Of a stretch of 17,657 bases of DNA, positions 1 to 7,003 are shown piece after piece. The position numbers and the translations under genes are program-made. How positions within the stretch are numbered: position 1 is the first letter of the stretch; every line of letters begins with the position of its first letter. The stretch is taken from the NCBI GenBank assembly GCA_023433855.1, contig JAEYTV010000271.1:1-17657 (forward strand), given 5' to 3'. The DNA comes from Pseudomonadota bacterium (GTDB lineage Bacteria; Pseudomonadota; Alphaproteobacteria; Rhizobiales; Rhizobiaceae). A model generated the notes under the pieces. The model worked only from the letters and a program-made list of their open reading frames with translations, was not told the origin of the DNA and made no database searches.

Positions 1-25
1 ATCATGCGAACTGCGATGGCGCCTA

Positions 26-55
26 CGGCTGGCAGGCGCTAGACGCTGCCAGCCG
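26..55 (-). terminator. Strong stem-loop just after the solute-binding protein gene
   Basis: Positions 26-35 (CGGCTGGCAG) and 46-55 (CTGCCAGCCG) are perfect 10-bp inverted repeats. An alternative fold with one bulged G adds GCG/CGC and leaves a five-base loop (CTAGA). The hairpin begins 13 nt past the stop of the leftward solute-binding protein gene. No T-run follows on the minus strand, so it may be a 3' mRNA-stabilising or attenuating hairpin rather than a full intrinsic terminator. Such structures often follow binding-protein genes and raise their level over the permease genes. The hairpin is seen; its role is inferred. Confidence 0.5.
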
Positions 56-68
56 CAGGCAGGGAGGA

Positions 69-1565
69 TCAGGACCAGTAGCCCTGCTTGATCATGCGCT
101 GACGGTATTCGTCGTAGTGCGCAATCTGCCGCTCGCGACCGTAGGTCTCGGTCGTTTCCTCGAATTCGCTGGTCATGGCTTCCAGCGCCTCCTTCGGAGT
201 CGCCTGGCCGGTGACGGCGCGCTGGGTGTGCTGGATGATCGATGCGAGATATCGGTTCGTACCCGGAATCGAGATATCGAGATAGGCTTTCGGCGCGCTC
301 AGGAGTTCCTTGCTGACGCTCGCGAAATTGTCGGCGAAGCCGGATTCCGCCTGCAGCGGGAAGGTGCTCTTCGGGTCGTCGAACATGCTGTTGCGCCAGG
401 GATCCATCAGCGACTGCTCGAAGGTTTCGGCAACCCAGCGGTTGGCGTTGGCGGACTGCTGCATCCAGGCGATGACCTTGAAGGCGCCTTCCTTGTTCTT
501 CGAGTTGGCCGCGATACCCATTGCGCGGCCATAGGGAAGCACCGTCACGTCGCCGAAGCTGCGGGCGCATTTGATCTTGCCGGCAACCTTGGAGATCTTC
601 GGATCGGCGGCGCCCTTCGGCATGTCCGTCCACCAATTGGCCTGCGCGACGCGTCCGTCGAAGAATATCTGGCGCCCGACGTCCCAGGGCATCGCCTGGG
701 CAAGGTCCTTCGGCATGAAAGCAGTCAGCTCCGCGTAACGGCGCAGAGCCTCCTCGCCGATCTCGTTGACGAGTTGCGGCTTCATCTCTTCGTCGAAGAG
801 GTCGCCGTAGCGCACACCCTTCTCCGAACCGAGCTGCACCAGCTGATTGATGAAAAAGGCATAGACAAAGAAGCTGGTCACCTCGACGAGGCCGTAGACG
901 TTCTGATCCGGCCGAGTGAAGAATTCGGCCGTGTCGCGGTATTCCTTGTAATTGCGCGGCGGGGCGAGATCGTAGCCATACTTGCCCTTGAACGCGCTCC
1001 TTTCAGTGTCGTTTTCGAAGAGATCGGTGCGATAGGTGTTGATGAACATGTCGCCGTCGATCATCACGCCGACGATCTTGTTCTCGTAGTAGTTCAACTG
1101 CTGGAACGGCTTGGCGATATCCGAGAAATTGAGTTCCTCCAGCGTCCCCACCTCCTCTAGGGGCGTGAGGAAGGGCCCAAAGTCGCCGACGAAATTCGGC
1201 CAGAAGTTGAAGGCGTCGAAACGGGCCGTGTCCTGCCGCAGCGCCAGCAGGTTCTGGTCGTACATGTTGCCGAGCGGATAGGAGGTAAAGTCCACCTCGA
1301 TGCCGGTCGCTTCCTTGAATTCGGGGGCGAACACCTTGAGGATCGGGGTGAAGGCGCCGCTGTCGAGGCCGACGGTGACCTTGCCACCACCTCCCTGGCT
1401 GGCAGCCGACAACACGCCGCCGAAGGTCGAGAGCGTGGCGGCGGCGCCGAACATGGCGCTCCTGCGCATCAATTCACGACGCGAGATCAGGCCCCTGGTG
1501 TCGATGCTCGCAAGCGTATCGAGATTGCGCTCGACAGATGCCGGGCGCCGAAACAATCGATTCAT
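69..1565 (-). CDS. Family-1 extracellular solute-binding protein of an ABC importer (sugar/polyol type)
   Basis: A 498-residue periplasmic binding protein of the SBP_bac_1 (UgpB-like) type, the substrate-capture part of an ABC importer. Residues about 1-55 hold a Tat-like export signal: a basic stretch containing SRRELMRR, then a small-residue hydrophobic run (MFGAAATLSTFGG). The mature part opens with KVTVGLDSGAF and the family-typical phrase FAPEFKEATGIEVDF. WWTDMPKGAADPK and GRAMGIAANSKNKEGAFKVIAWM fit the ligand-cleft region. I chose ATG at 1565 (MNRLFRR) because GGAGGAG sits 8 nt upstream; an in-frame TTG at 1583 would overlap that Shine-Dalgarno. No permease or ATPase partner lies rightward, so partners probably follow beyond the left edge. 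The ligand cannot be read from sequence. Divergence from the MocR-led operon suggests it may import that operon's substrate. Confidence 0.88.
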   Translation of the reverse strand: MNRLFRRPASVERNLDTLASIDTRGLISRRELMRRSAMFGAAATLSTFGGVLSAASQGGGGKVTVGLDSGAFTPILKVFAPEFKEATGIEVDFTSYPLGNMYDQNLLALRQDTARFDAFNFWPNFVGDFGPFLTPLEEVGTLEELNFSDIAKPFQQLNYYENKIVGVMIDGDMFINTYRTDLFENDTERSAFKGKYGYDLAPPRNYKEYRDTAEFFTRPDQNVYGLVEVTSFFVYAFFINQLVQLGSEKGVRYGDLFDEEMKPQLVNEIGEEALRRYAELTAFMPKDLAQAMPWDVGRQIFFDGRVAQANWWTDMPKGAADPKISKVAGKIKCARSFGDVTVLPYGRAMGIAANSKNKEGAFKVIAWMQQSANANRWVAETFEQSLMDPWRNSMFDDPKSTFPLQAESGFADNFASVSKELLSAPKAYLDISIPGTNRYLASIIQHTQRAVTGQATPKEALEAMTSEFEETTETYGRERQIAHYDEYRQRMIKQGYWS

Positions 1566-1660
1566 TCGTTGGTCTCCTCCCAATCACGTCAGCGCGACCA
1601 TCCCGGTTTTGGCCTGCCTGCACCTCCATGCCGACAGCGAGAAATTGCGCTTCCGAAGAA

Positions 1661-1689
1661 AAGGTAGACATGTTATTGACCTATGACAA
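1661..1689 (-). promoter_or_regulatory. Candidate promoter for the solute-binding protein gene
   Basis: On the minus strand, TTGTCA (1689-1684, five of six matches to the -35 consensus) is followed after 17 nt by TACCTT (1666-1661, a weak -10). It reads toward the solute-binding protein gene and overlaps the candidate MocR operator. Assigned by eye only. Confidence 0.3.
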
Positions 1690-1706
1690 TCAGAATATTG
1701 ATATAC
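1675..1706 (+). promoter_or_regulatory. Candidate MocR operator and promoter between the divergent genes
   Basis: ATTGACCTATGACAAT (1675-1690) is an imperfect palindrome with 12 of 16 positions symmetric. ATTGA recurs at 1697-1701, exactly 22 bp downstream of the first copy, about two helical turns. Known MocR regulators bind paired direct or inverted repeats in divergent promoter regions, which this matches. A plus-strand promoter could be TTGACC (1676-1681), 17 nt, then TGATAT (1699-1704). That would start transcription near the ATG at 1711, consistent with the lack of a Shine-Dalgarno there. Confidence 0.35.
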
Positions 1707-1710
1707 ATAT

Positions 1711-3081
1711 ATGGCAATCAATCTAATACAATTTGATGGTACGCCAGGCTACGCGTCGATCGTCTCGTCAATTATCGACGGGATCGCGCGCCGTGTCCTT
1801 GTGGCCGGCGAGCGGCTTCCTCCACAGCGCGAACTTGCCCATCAGTTGGGTGTCGCGATCGCCACGGTGGGTCGTGCCTACGCTCAGTTGGAGCAACAAG
1901 GCTTCGTCGTCAGCCATGTCGGCCGCGGAACCTTCATCGCCGGAGGCCGCACCAAGGCCGATACGGTATATGCATCTGCAGCGGAAACTATCGACCTCGC
2001 CACATACAAGGTCCCGGTGCCCGATCTCGACACGACACTCGCCGACACGCTGAAAACGATCATTGCCGAGCACCATCCACTGCAAATCCTGGGGTCATCC
2101 CCGTCAGCCGGCCTGCCCGTCCACCGCCGGGCATTGGCTAGGTGGTTGAAGCGCTACGGTTTGCAGCCTTCAGAGCAGCAGGTGGTCATCACCAATGGTG
2201 GGCAACACGCGACGATGGCGGCGCTGTCGACGATCACCCATGCAGGCGAAACGATCGCGACGGAGGAGTTCACCGATCCGCGCATGAAATCGGTCGCCAG
2301 CTATCTGGATCGCAAGCTCGTTGGCGTTGCCATGGATAGGGACGGAATGATCCCCGAGGCCCTTGCCGGACTGTGCGGACGCGAACGGATCGCGGCGATC
2401 TACGTCACCACGCGCTGCCAGAACCCTACCAATGCGACCTTGCCCTTGGCGCGGCGTCAGGCGATCGCGGATATCGCGAGCCGCCACGGTCTTCCGGTCA
2501 TCGAGAGCGACATCTACGGCACGATCACCACCGATCCGGAGCCCCCGATCGCGGCTCTCGCGCCGGAACGGACGCACTTCATAACCAGCCTCGGGCGGAT
2601 CGCCGGGCCAGGCATGAAGGTCGGATGCCTCGTCTCCCCTCTCTCCGATGTCGCGCGAACCCAGTCGGGCGTCGGAATGTCCACTGGATCGGCAACACTG
2701 ATCGCGGCGGAAATCGGATCGCGCTGGATCACCGAAAATCGCCTCGACGGCATGATCCGCTGGCAGCAGGCTGAAAATATCCGACGTCTTTCGCTGCTTG
2801 CGACCTATCCGCTGCTCGGAGCGGCAAGGACCGATATCTTCAGCTCGCATGTCTGGCTGCCGCTCCCCGAACAATGGCGGGCGGAGGATTTTGTGGAGGC
2901 GGCGCTCGCCGAGGGGGTCACGATCGCTCCTACCCACGGTTTCGTGGTCGGGCGCCGGCTGATGCCTCACGCCGTACGTCTATGCATCGGCTCGCCGCTT
3001 TCGATCGATGCGCTGCAGATCGCGTGCGAGCGGCTGGAACGCCTTCTGGCGGCTCAGCCGAAGAGCAGGTTCGACACCTAA
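1711..3081 (+). CDS. MocR-type (GntR/aminotransferase-like) transcriptional regulator
   Basis: A 456-residue regulator with an N-terminal GntR winged helix (about residues 13-76: YASIVSSIIDGIARR, LPPQRELAHQLGVAIATVGR, GFVVSHVGRGTFI) and a fold-type-I aminotransferase-like domain. The PLP-pocket landmarks QNPT (residues 237-240) and ESDIY (265-269) are present. At the Schiff-base position the usual SxSK is SLGR (293-296), so the lysine is replaced by Arg296; the following PGxR is PGMK, with Lys303. Covalent PLP binding is therefore doubtful, and it may sense another ligand or bind PLP non-covalently. The ATG at 1711 has no evident Shine-Dalgarno, suggesting leaderless or weak translation. It is the first gene of the rightward operon and diverges from the solute-binding protein gene, so it probably controls both. 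It is unlikely to be a working aminotransferase. Confidence 0.9.
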   Translation: MAINLIQFDGTPGYASIVSSIIDGIARRVLVAGERLPPQRELAHQLGVAIATVGRAYAQLEQQGFVVSHVGRGTFIAGGRTKADTVYASAAETIDLATYKVPVPDLDTTLADTLKTIIAEHHPLQILGSSPSAGLPVHRRALARWLKRYGLQPSEQQVVITNGGQHATMAALSTITHAGETIATEEFTDPRMKSVASYLDRKLVGVAMDRDGMIPEALAGLCGRERIAAIYVTTRCQNPTNATLPLARRQAIADIASRHGLPVIESDIYGTITTDPEPPIAALAPERTHFITSLGRIAGPGMKVGCLVSPLSDVARTQSGVGMSTGSATLIAAEIGSRWITENRLDGMIRWQQAENIRRLSLLATYPLLGAARTDIFSSHVWLPLPEQWRAEDFVEAALAEGVTIAPTHGFVVGRRLMPHAVRLCIGSPLSIDALQIACERLERLLAAQPKSRFDT

Positions 3082-3101
3082 AGGAAGTGCGGGAGGTTCA
3101 T

Positions 3102-4190
3102 ATGACCAAGACGGATGGAGGATCCGTCCTGATCGTCGGCGCATTGGGCGTCGTGGGACGCGCGGCGCTGGAATCCTACGAGGCCGACGCCGGCTGGGAC
3201 GTGACTGGCTTGTCGCGCCGCAGCCCGGAGTTAGAGACACGGGCGACGTGGATCAATGCCGATCTCTCGGACCAGCAGGGATTAGCCGCAGCCCTCGCCG
3301 GCGCCGGCCCCTTTACGCATGTCGTCTACACCGCGCTGCGGGAAGAGGACTCCCTCGTTTCAGGCTGGACCTCGCCAAATCAGATCGGCCGCAACCTCGA
3401 GATGCTGCGCAACCTGCTCGACGCGCTGGCCGCAACGACGCTGCGCTTTTCACACCTCACACTGCTACAAGGCACGAAGGCCTATGGCGTGCATCACGGT
3501 CCCTACCGTATGCCTGCCAGGGAAAGCGATCCGCGCTTCATCGTCAGTAATTTTTATTACGACCAGGAGGATCTTGCGCGTTCTCGCGCCGAGCGGGACG
3601 GCTTCGCGGTCACAGTACTGCGACCACAGATCGTCTGCGGTTTCGCGCTCGGCAATCCGATGAACGCGGTGACCGCGCTCGGCGTCTATGCAGCCATCTG
3701 CAAGGAGCTCGGCCAGCCGCTGCGCTTTCCCGGCGGACCGCCCTGCCTCCAGGAAGCCGTCGACGCTCGGCTCCTTGGCCGTGCAATCAAATGGGTCGGC
3801 AGCGAACTGCGTTGCCGCGGCGAGATTTACAACATCGCCAATGGCGACTGTTTCTCCTGGCCGAATCTCTGGCCGTCGATCGCGCGCCGCTTCGGCGTGG
3901 AACCGGGCGTGGCGCATCCCTTTTCGCTGGCCGAGGTGATGGCCGACAAGGGCGAGGTCTGGGACAGGGTCGTGAACAAGCACGGGCTGGTGCCGCACGG
4001 CTATTCCGAGATCGTCGCATCATGGCAATTCATGGACTACCTGCTACGCCATGGCCGCACCTATCCGCATCACTCGATCGTCTCGACCATCAAGATACGA
4101 CGGCATGGATTCCACGATTGCATGGACACAGAAGAGATGTTCGACGAGATTTTCGAGTCGCTCCAAGCGGCAAGGGTTCTTCCCCGGTGA
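3102..4190 (+). CDS. PRISE-family NAD(P)H-dependent enone reductase (progesterone 5-beta-reductase/iridoid synthase-like SDR)
   Basis: A 362-residue atypical short-chain dehydrogenase. Residues 8-19 (SVLIVGALGVVG) form the GxxGxxG dinucleotide-binding loop. The rest follows the PRISE family closely: LLQGTKAYG with Lys126, NFYYDQED with Tyr152/153, NPMNAVTALGVYAAICKELG, PLRFPGG, NIANGDCFSWPNLW, WDRVV, ASWQFMDYLL, and a C-terminal HGF...MF..I...L...RVLP. The Lys and Tyr match the pair that directs hydride addition to alpha,beta-unsaturated carbonyls in plant progesterone 5-beta-reductase and iridoid synthase. A generic epimerase would have YxxxK instead. The start at 3102 has GGGAGG 5 nt upstream; the reading frame is open further 5' inside the MocR gene, but that is not a real extension. 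It lies 20 nt after the MocR gene, in the same operon. The likely role is 1,4-reduction of an enone intermediate; the natural substrate is unknown. Confidence 0.85.
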   Translation: MTKTDGGSVLIVGALGVVGRAALESYEADAGWDVTGLSRRSPELETRATWINADLSDQQGLAAALAGAGPFTHVVYTALREEDSLVSGWTSPNQIGRNLEMLRNLLDALAATTLRFSHLTLLQGTKAYGVHHGPYRMPARESDPRFIVSNFYYDQEDLARSRAERDGFAVTVLRPQIVCGFALGNPMNAVTALGVYAAICKELGQPLRFPGGPPCLQEAVDARLLGRAIKWVGSELRCRGEIYNIANGDCFSWPNLWPSIARRFGVEPGVAHPFSLAEVMADKGEVWDRVVNKHGLVPHGYSEIVASWQFMDYLLRHGRTYPHHSIVSTIKIRRHGFHDCMDTEEMFDEIFESLQAARVLPR

Positions 4191-4288
4191 TGGTCTTGAA
4201 CCAGCTGACGCTGCCAATCCGGAAGCAGCGGCCTGACGAGAACGGCAGTCATCTCGGAATGATCGAGGCTAAGGAGGAAGGCGTGTGA
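4190..4288 (+). CDS. Possible 32-residue small ORF bridging the reductase and SDR genes
   Basis: An ATG at 4190 overlaps the TGA of the PRISE gene (TGATG). The frame stays open for 32 codons and ends with a TGA at 4286-4288 that overlaps the GTG start of the next SDR gene. The predicted peptide begins MVLNQLTLPIRKQRP and ends GMIEAKEEGV; it is polar, with no membrane segment or signal. It has no well-placed Shine-Dalgarno, so translation would need re-initiation after the PRISE stop. The stop/start overlap at both ends is suggestive, but an ORF this short could be chance. It could instead be a translated spacer that couples SDR 1 to PRISE. Confidence 0.3.
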   Translation: MVLNQLTLPIRKQRPDENGSHLGMIEAKEEGV

Positions 4289-5040
4289 CCTTCGGTGATC
4301 TCGCAGGGCAGACGGCACTTATTACAGGTGCGTCCGGAGGGCTTGGTCTTCATTTCGCGAAGGTGCTTGCCAAGCATGGCGTGCACGTCGTGCTCGCTGC
4401 CCGCAACGTGCCTGCCATAGAGCGCGCCGCCGAGGAGATCGTCGCAACCGGCGGCTCGGCCAGTGCCGTTTCGCTGGACGTATCGGATACCCAAAGTGTC
4501 ACAAGCGCTTTCGCTGCAATCGACCGCGACATCACGATCGTCATCAACAATGCAGGCATCAGCAACGCGGCAGCGGCCATCGACCAGGACCCTGCCGATT
4601 TCGAGCGGGTGATCGACACGAATCTCAACGGCGTCTTTTCCGTAGCCCAGGCGGCCGCGCGCCGGATGGTGGACCAGAAGAAAGGCGGCGCCATCGTGAA
4701 CATCGCCTCGATTCTCGGGCTGCGAGTCGCAGGACAGGTCGCCGCCTATGCAGCGTCGAAGGCCGGCGTGATTCAACTGACAAAGAGCCTCGCGCTCGAA
4801 TGGGCGCGCCATTCGATCAGGGTCAACGCCCTTTGCCCCGGTTATATCGAGACGCCGCTGAATGCGGACTTCTTCCGGTCCGAGGCGGGAGCCGCGCTCA
4901 TCCGGCGTATCCCGAGCCGCCGTCTTGGCCGGCCTGAGGAACTCGATGCGCCGCTTCTTCTCCTTTGTTCCGAGGCCGGCAGCTACATGACCGGCGTCGC
5001 GCTCGTCGTCGACGGCGGTCATCTCGTATCGTCCTTGTGA
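4285..5040 (+). CDS. SDR-family oxidoreductase 1 (FabG-like, NADP-type)
   Basis: A 251-residue classical short-chain dehydrogenase. Visible motifs are TGASGGLG (residues 14-21), NNAG (88-91), catalytic Ser142 in NIASILG, and Tyr155/Lys159 in AAYAASKAG, followed by CPGYIETPLN and a GRPEELDAPLLLLCSE...GVALVVDGG ending. Arg40 just after the second beta strand (LAARN) points to NADP(H), hence probably reduction. The GTG start at 4285 is preceded by AAGGAGG with 7 nt spacing; no ATG fits as well. It follows PRISE after 94 nt that may encode a small peptide, and precedes the acyl-CoA dehydrogenase by 6 nt. In the proposed pathway it could reduce a keto-acyl-CoA, as the SDR LvaD does in levulinate catabolism. 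The substrate cannot be told from sequence. Confidence 0.88.
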   Translation: MTFGDLAGQTALITGASGGLGLHFAKVLAKHGVHVVLAARNVPAIERAAEEIVATGGSASAVSLDVSDTQSVTSAFAAIDRDITIVINNAGISNAAAAIDQDPADFERVIDTNLNGVFSVAQAAARRMVDQKKGGAIVNIASILGLRVAGQVAAYAASKAGVIQLTKSLALEWARHSIRVNALCPGYIETPLNADFFRSEAGAALIRRIPSRRLGRPEELDAPLLLLCSEAGSYMTGVALVVDGGHLVSSL

Positions 5041-5046
5041 GGCATC

Positions 5047-6264
5047 ATGAACTTTGAAATCTCGCCGGAGATCGAAGACTACAGAAGCCGCATCGCCCGC
5101 TTCGTCGAAACCGAGATTCTGCCGCTCGAAAGTCGTCGTGAAGCCTATGACGGCCATGGCAATATCGATGAGACGCTCCTGCAGGCGATCCGCGCCAAGG
5201 CAAAGGCTGAGGGGCTGTGGACGCTGCAACTGGTGCGCGATGGCCGCCCGGCGATCGGTCGGGTCGGCATGGCGGTCTGCTACGAGGAGATGAACCGCTC
5301 CATTTTCGGCCCCGTCTGCTTCAATTCCGCGGCACCCGACGACGGCAACATGATGGTGCTGGATGCGGTGGCGACCCCTGAGCAGAAGCAGCGTTGGCTG
5401 TCACCCATCGAAGACGGTTCCGTGCGCTCCGCTTTCGCCATGACCGAACCGCATCCAGGCGGCGGTTCCGATCCGTCGATGATCGCCACACGGGCGGATC
5501 GGCGCGGCGACGTCTATGTCGTTCATGGACACAAGTGGTTCATCACCGGCGCCGAGGCGGCCAGCCACTTCATCCTCGTCGCGCGCACCTCCGACGATCC
5601 GCGCCATGGATTGACGGCATTCCTGTTTCACAGGGACCAGCCCGGATGGGAGATCGTCCGGCGCATCGGCATCATGGGACCGGAGGAGCATGGCGGGCAT
5701 TGCGAACTCCGCTTCGACGGCCTTGAAATCCCGGCGGAAAACGTCCTGCTCGGCGAGGGCAAGGGTATGAAGGTCACGCAGATCCGGCTGGGCCCAGCCC
5801 GGCTCACCCATTGCATGCGCTGGCTGGGCCTCTCCAAGCGCTGCGTGGAGATCGCGACCGCCTATGCGGCAGACCGACAAGGTTTCGGCGTGCGGCTCGC
5901 CGACCGGGAAAGCGTTCAGGTGATGCTCGGCGAGTTGGCCATGGGCATAGAGATCGGCCGGCTTCTGGTGATGAAGGCTGCCTGGGCACTCGATCGAGGA
6001 AGCTTCGCCCGCAAGGAAGTCTCCATGGCGAAGATCCATGTCGCCAATCTGCTGCATAGGGCTGCCGATGTTGCGATCCAGATCAACGGCGCGCGCGGCT
6101 ACTCGACCGACACGGTACTCGAATGGATCTACCGCTATGCCCGGCAGGCACGCTTGGTCGACGGCGCCGACGAGGTGCACAAGATGGTGCTCAACCGGCA
6201 TTTGCAGGAAGAGGGCCGGGACTTCTGGCAATGGGAAGTCGAAGGAAGCAAAGCAACACCATGA
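5047..6264 (+). CDS. Acyl-CoA dehydrogenase, ACAD10/ACAD11/LvaC-like
   Basis: A 405-residue flavoprotein with the three acyl-CoA dehydrogenase regions: an N-terminal helical part (FEISPEIEDYRSRIARFVETEILPLE), a middle beta domain (AFAMTEPHPGGGSDPSMI, residues 129-146; GHKWFITGAE, 161-170), and a C-terminal helical FAD domain (RQGFGVRL; INGARGYSTD, 346-355; RLVDGADEVHKMVL, 369-382). Where medium- and short-chain enzymes carry the base as YEG, this protein has VDG with Asp372, the form typical of ACAD10/11-type enzymes (DGxDEVH). In the LvaC/ACAD11 pathway this type turns a 4-phosphoacyl-CoA into the product leading to 3-hydroxyacyl-CoA. The APH-fold kinase two genes downstream supports that reading. 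GAGG lies 4 nt before the ATG. The last four bases (ATGA) overlap the start of SDR 2. A plain alpha,beta-dehydrogenase remains possible. Confidence 0.9.
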   Translation: MNFEISPEIEDYRSRIARFVETEILPLESRREAYDGHGNIDETLLQAIRAKAKAEGLWTLQLVRDGRPAIGRVGMAVCYEEMNRSIFGPVCFNSAAPDDGNMMVLDAVATPEQKQRWLSPIEDGSVRSAFAMTEPHPGGGSDPSMIATRADRRGDVYVVHGHKWFITGAEAASHFILVARTSDDPRHGLTAFLFHRDQPGWEIVRRIGIMGPEEHGGHCELRFDGLEIPAENVLLGEGKGMKVTQIRLGPARLTHCMRWLGLSKRCVEIATAYAADRQGFGVRLADRESVQVMLGELAMGIEIGRLLVMKAAWALDRGSFARKEVSMAKIHVANLLHRAADVAIQINGARGYSTDTVLEWIYRYARQARLVDGADEVHKMVLNRHLQEEGRDFWQWEVEGSKATP

Positions 6265-6983
6265 CGCAGCCACTTGAAACCGGCCAGATCGCACTCGTCA
6301 CCGGCGCCGGTCGGGGCATAGGTGCCGCGATCGCGTCCCGCCTGGCTGCCGGCGGCTGGCGGGTGGCGGGCCTTGACCGCAATTGGCCGGACGGACCCGG
6401 CGCCTGCGATCTGACGGAGTCGGCCGACGTGACCGACGCTCAAGCCGTTTCGGATGTGGTGGCGCGGATCGAGGCTTCGGGACCGATCGAGTTGCTCGTC
6501 AATAATGCCGGGATCACCCGCGATGCGATCGCTCACCGCATGGAGCCGGACGACTTCCGCCTCGTGCTCGAGGTGAATCTGGTCGGTCCCTTCAATCTCT
6601 GCCGCGCCGTCCTGCCGCACATGCGCGAGCGCAACAGCGGCCGGATCGTCAACATCTCGTCGATGAATGCGCTGCGCGGCGCTGCCGGCCAGGCAAACTA
6701 CGCGGCCGCGAAAGCCGGGCTTATCGGGATGACCAAGTCGATCGCGCTTGAAAACGCTGGAAAAGGTATCACCGCCAACTGCGTGGCGCCGGGTTACATC
6801 GAAACCGAAATGACCGCCGCCATCCCCTCCCAGATTCGCCAGGCGGAGGTGGCGCGCATTCCCGCCGGCCGGATGGGCACGCCGGAAGATATCGCCGAGA
6901 CGGTGCTGTTCCTGGCCTCGTCTGCCGCGGCTTTCATCACCGGCCAGGTCATCTCCGTCAATGGTGGGCAACTTATGCCCTAA
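6261..6983 (+). CDS. SDR-family oxidoreductase 2 (FabG-like, NAD-type)
   Basis: A 240-residue classical SDR. It shows TGAGRGIG (residues 14-21), NNAG (81-84), Ser133/Ser134 in NISSMNAL, Tyr147 and Lys151 in ANYAAAKAG, VAPGYIETEM, and a C-terminal GRMGTPEDIAETVLFLAS...VISVNGGQ. Asp39 at the end of beta strand 2 (GLDRN) suggests NAD(H), unlike SDR 1. It may therefore run the oxidative step, for example a 3-hydroxyacyl to 3-oxoacyl oxidation. The ATG at 6261 overlaps the ACAD stop as ATGA, giving translational coupling, with GAAGGAAG a little upstream. The frame is open back to 6123, but that part is ACAD coding sequence read in another frame. The specific substrate is unknown. Confidence 0.88.
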   Translation: MTQPLETGQIALVTGAGRGIGAAIASRLAAGGWRVAGLDRNWPDGPGACDLTESADVTDAQAVSDVVARIEASGPIELLVNNAGITRDAIAHRMEPDDFRLVLEVNLVGPFNLCRAVLPHMRERNSGRIVNISSMNALRGAAGQANYAAAKAGLIGMTKSIALENAGKGITANCVAPGYIETEMTAAIPSQIRQAEVARIPAGRMGTPEDIAETVLFLASSAAAFITGQVISVNGGQLMP

Positions 6984-7003
6984 AGCGGCAATGGGAGGAA
7001 AGA

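Noticed and set aside
117..1160. 347-codon plus-strand frame opposite the solute-binding protein gene
   Set aside because: It is antisense to a clearly recognisable protein, has no ribosome site and its translation resembles no family; it arises from GC-rich codon bias.
1566..1583. TTG start six codons upstream for the solute-binding protein
   Set aside because: The extra codons are the Shine-Dalgarno sequence of the ATG at 1565.
2874..3101. N-terminal extension of the PRISE reductase frame
   Set aside because: It overlaps the end of the MocR gene in another frame and has no domain sense; ATG 3102 has a good Shine-Dalgarno.
6123..6260. N-terminal extension of SDR 2
   Set aside because: It is ACAD coding sequence in another frame; the SDR glycine motif sits at the usual distance from ATG 6261.
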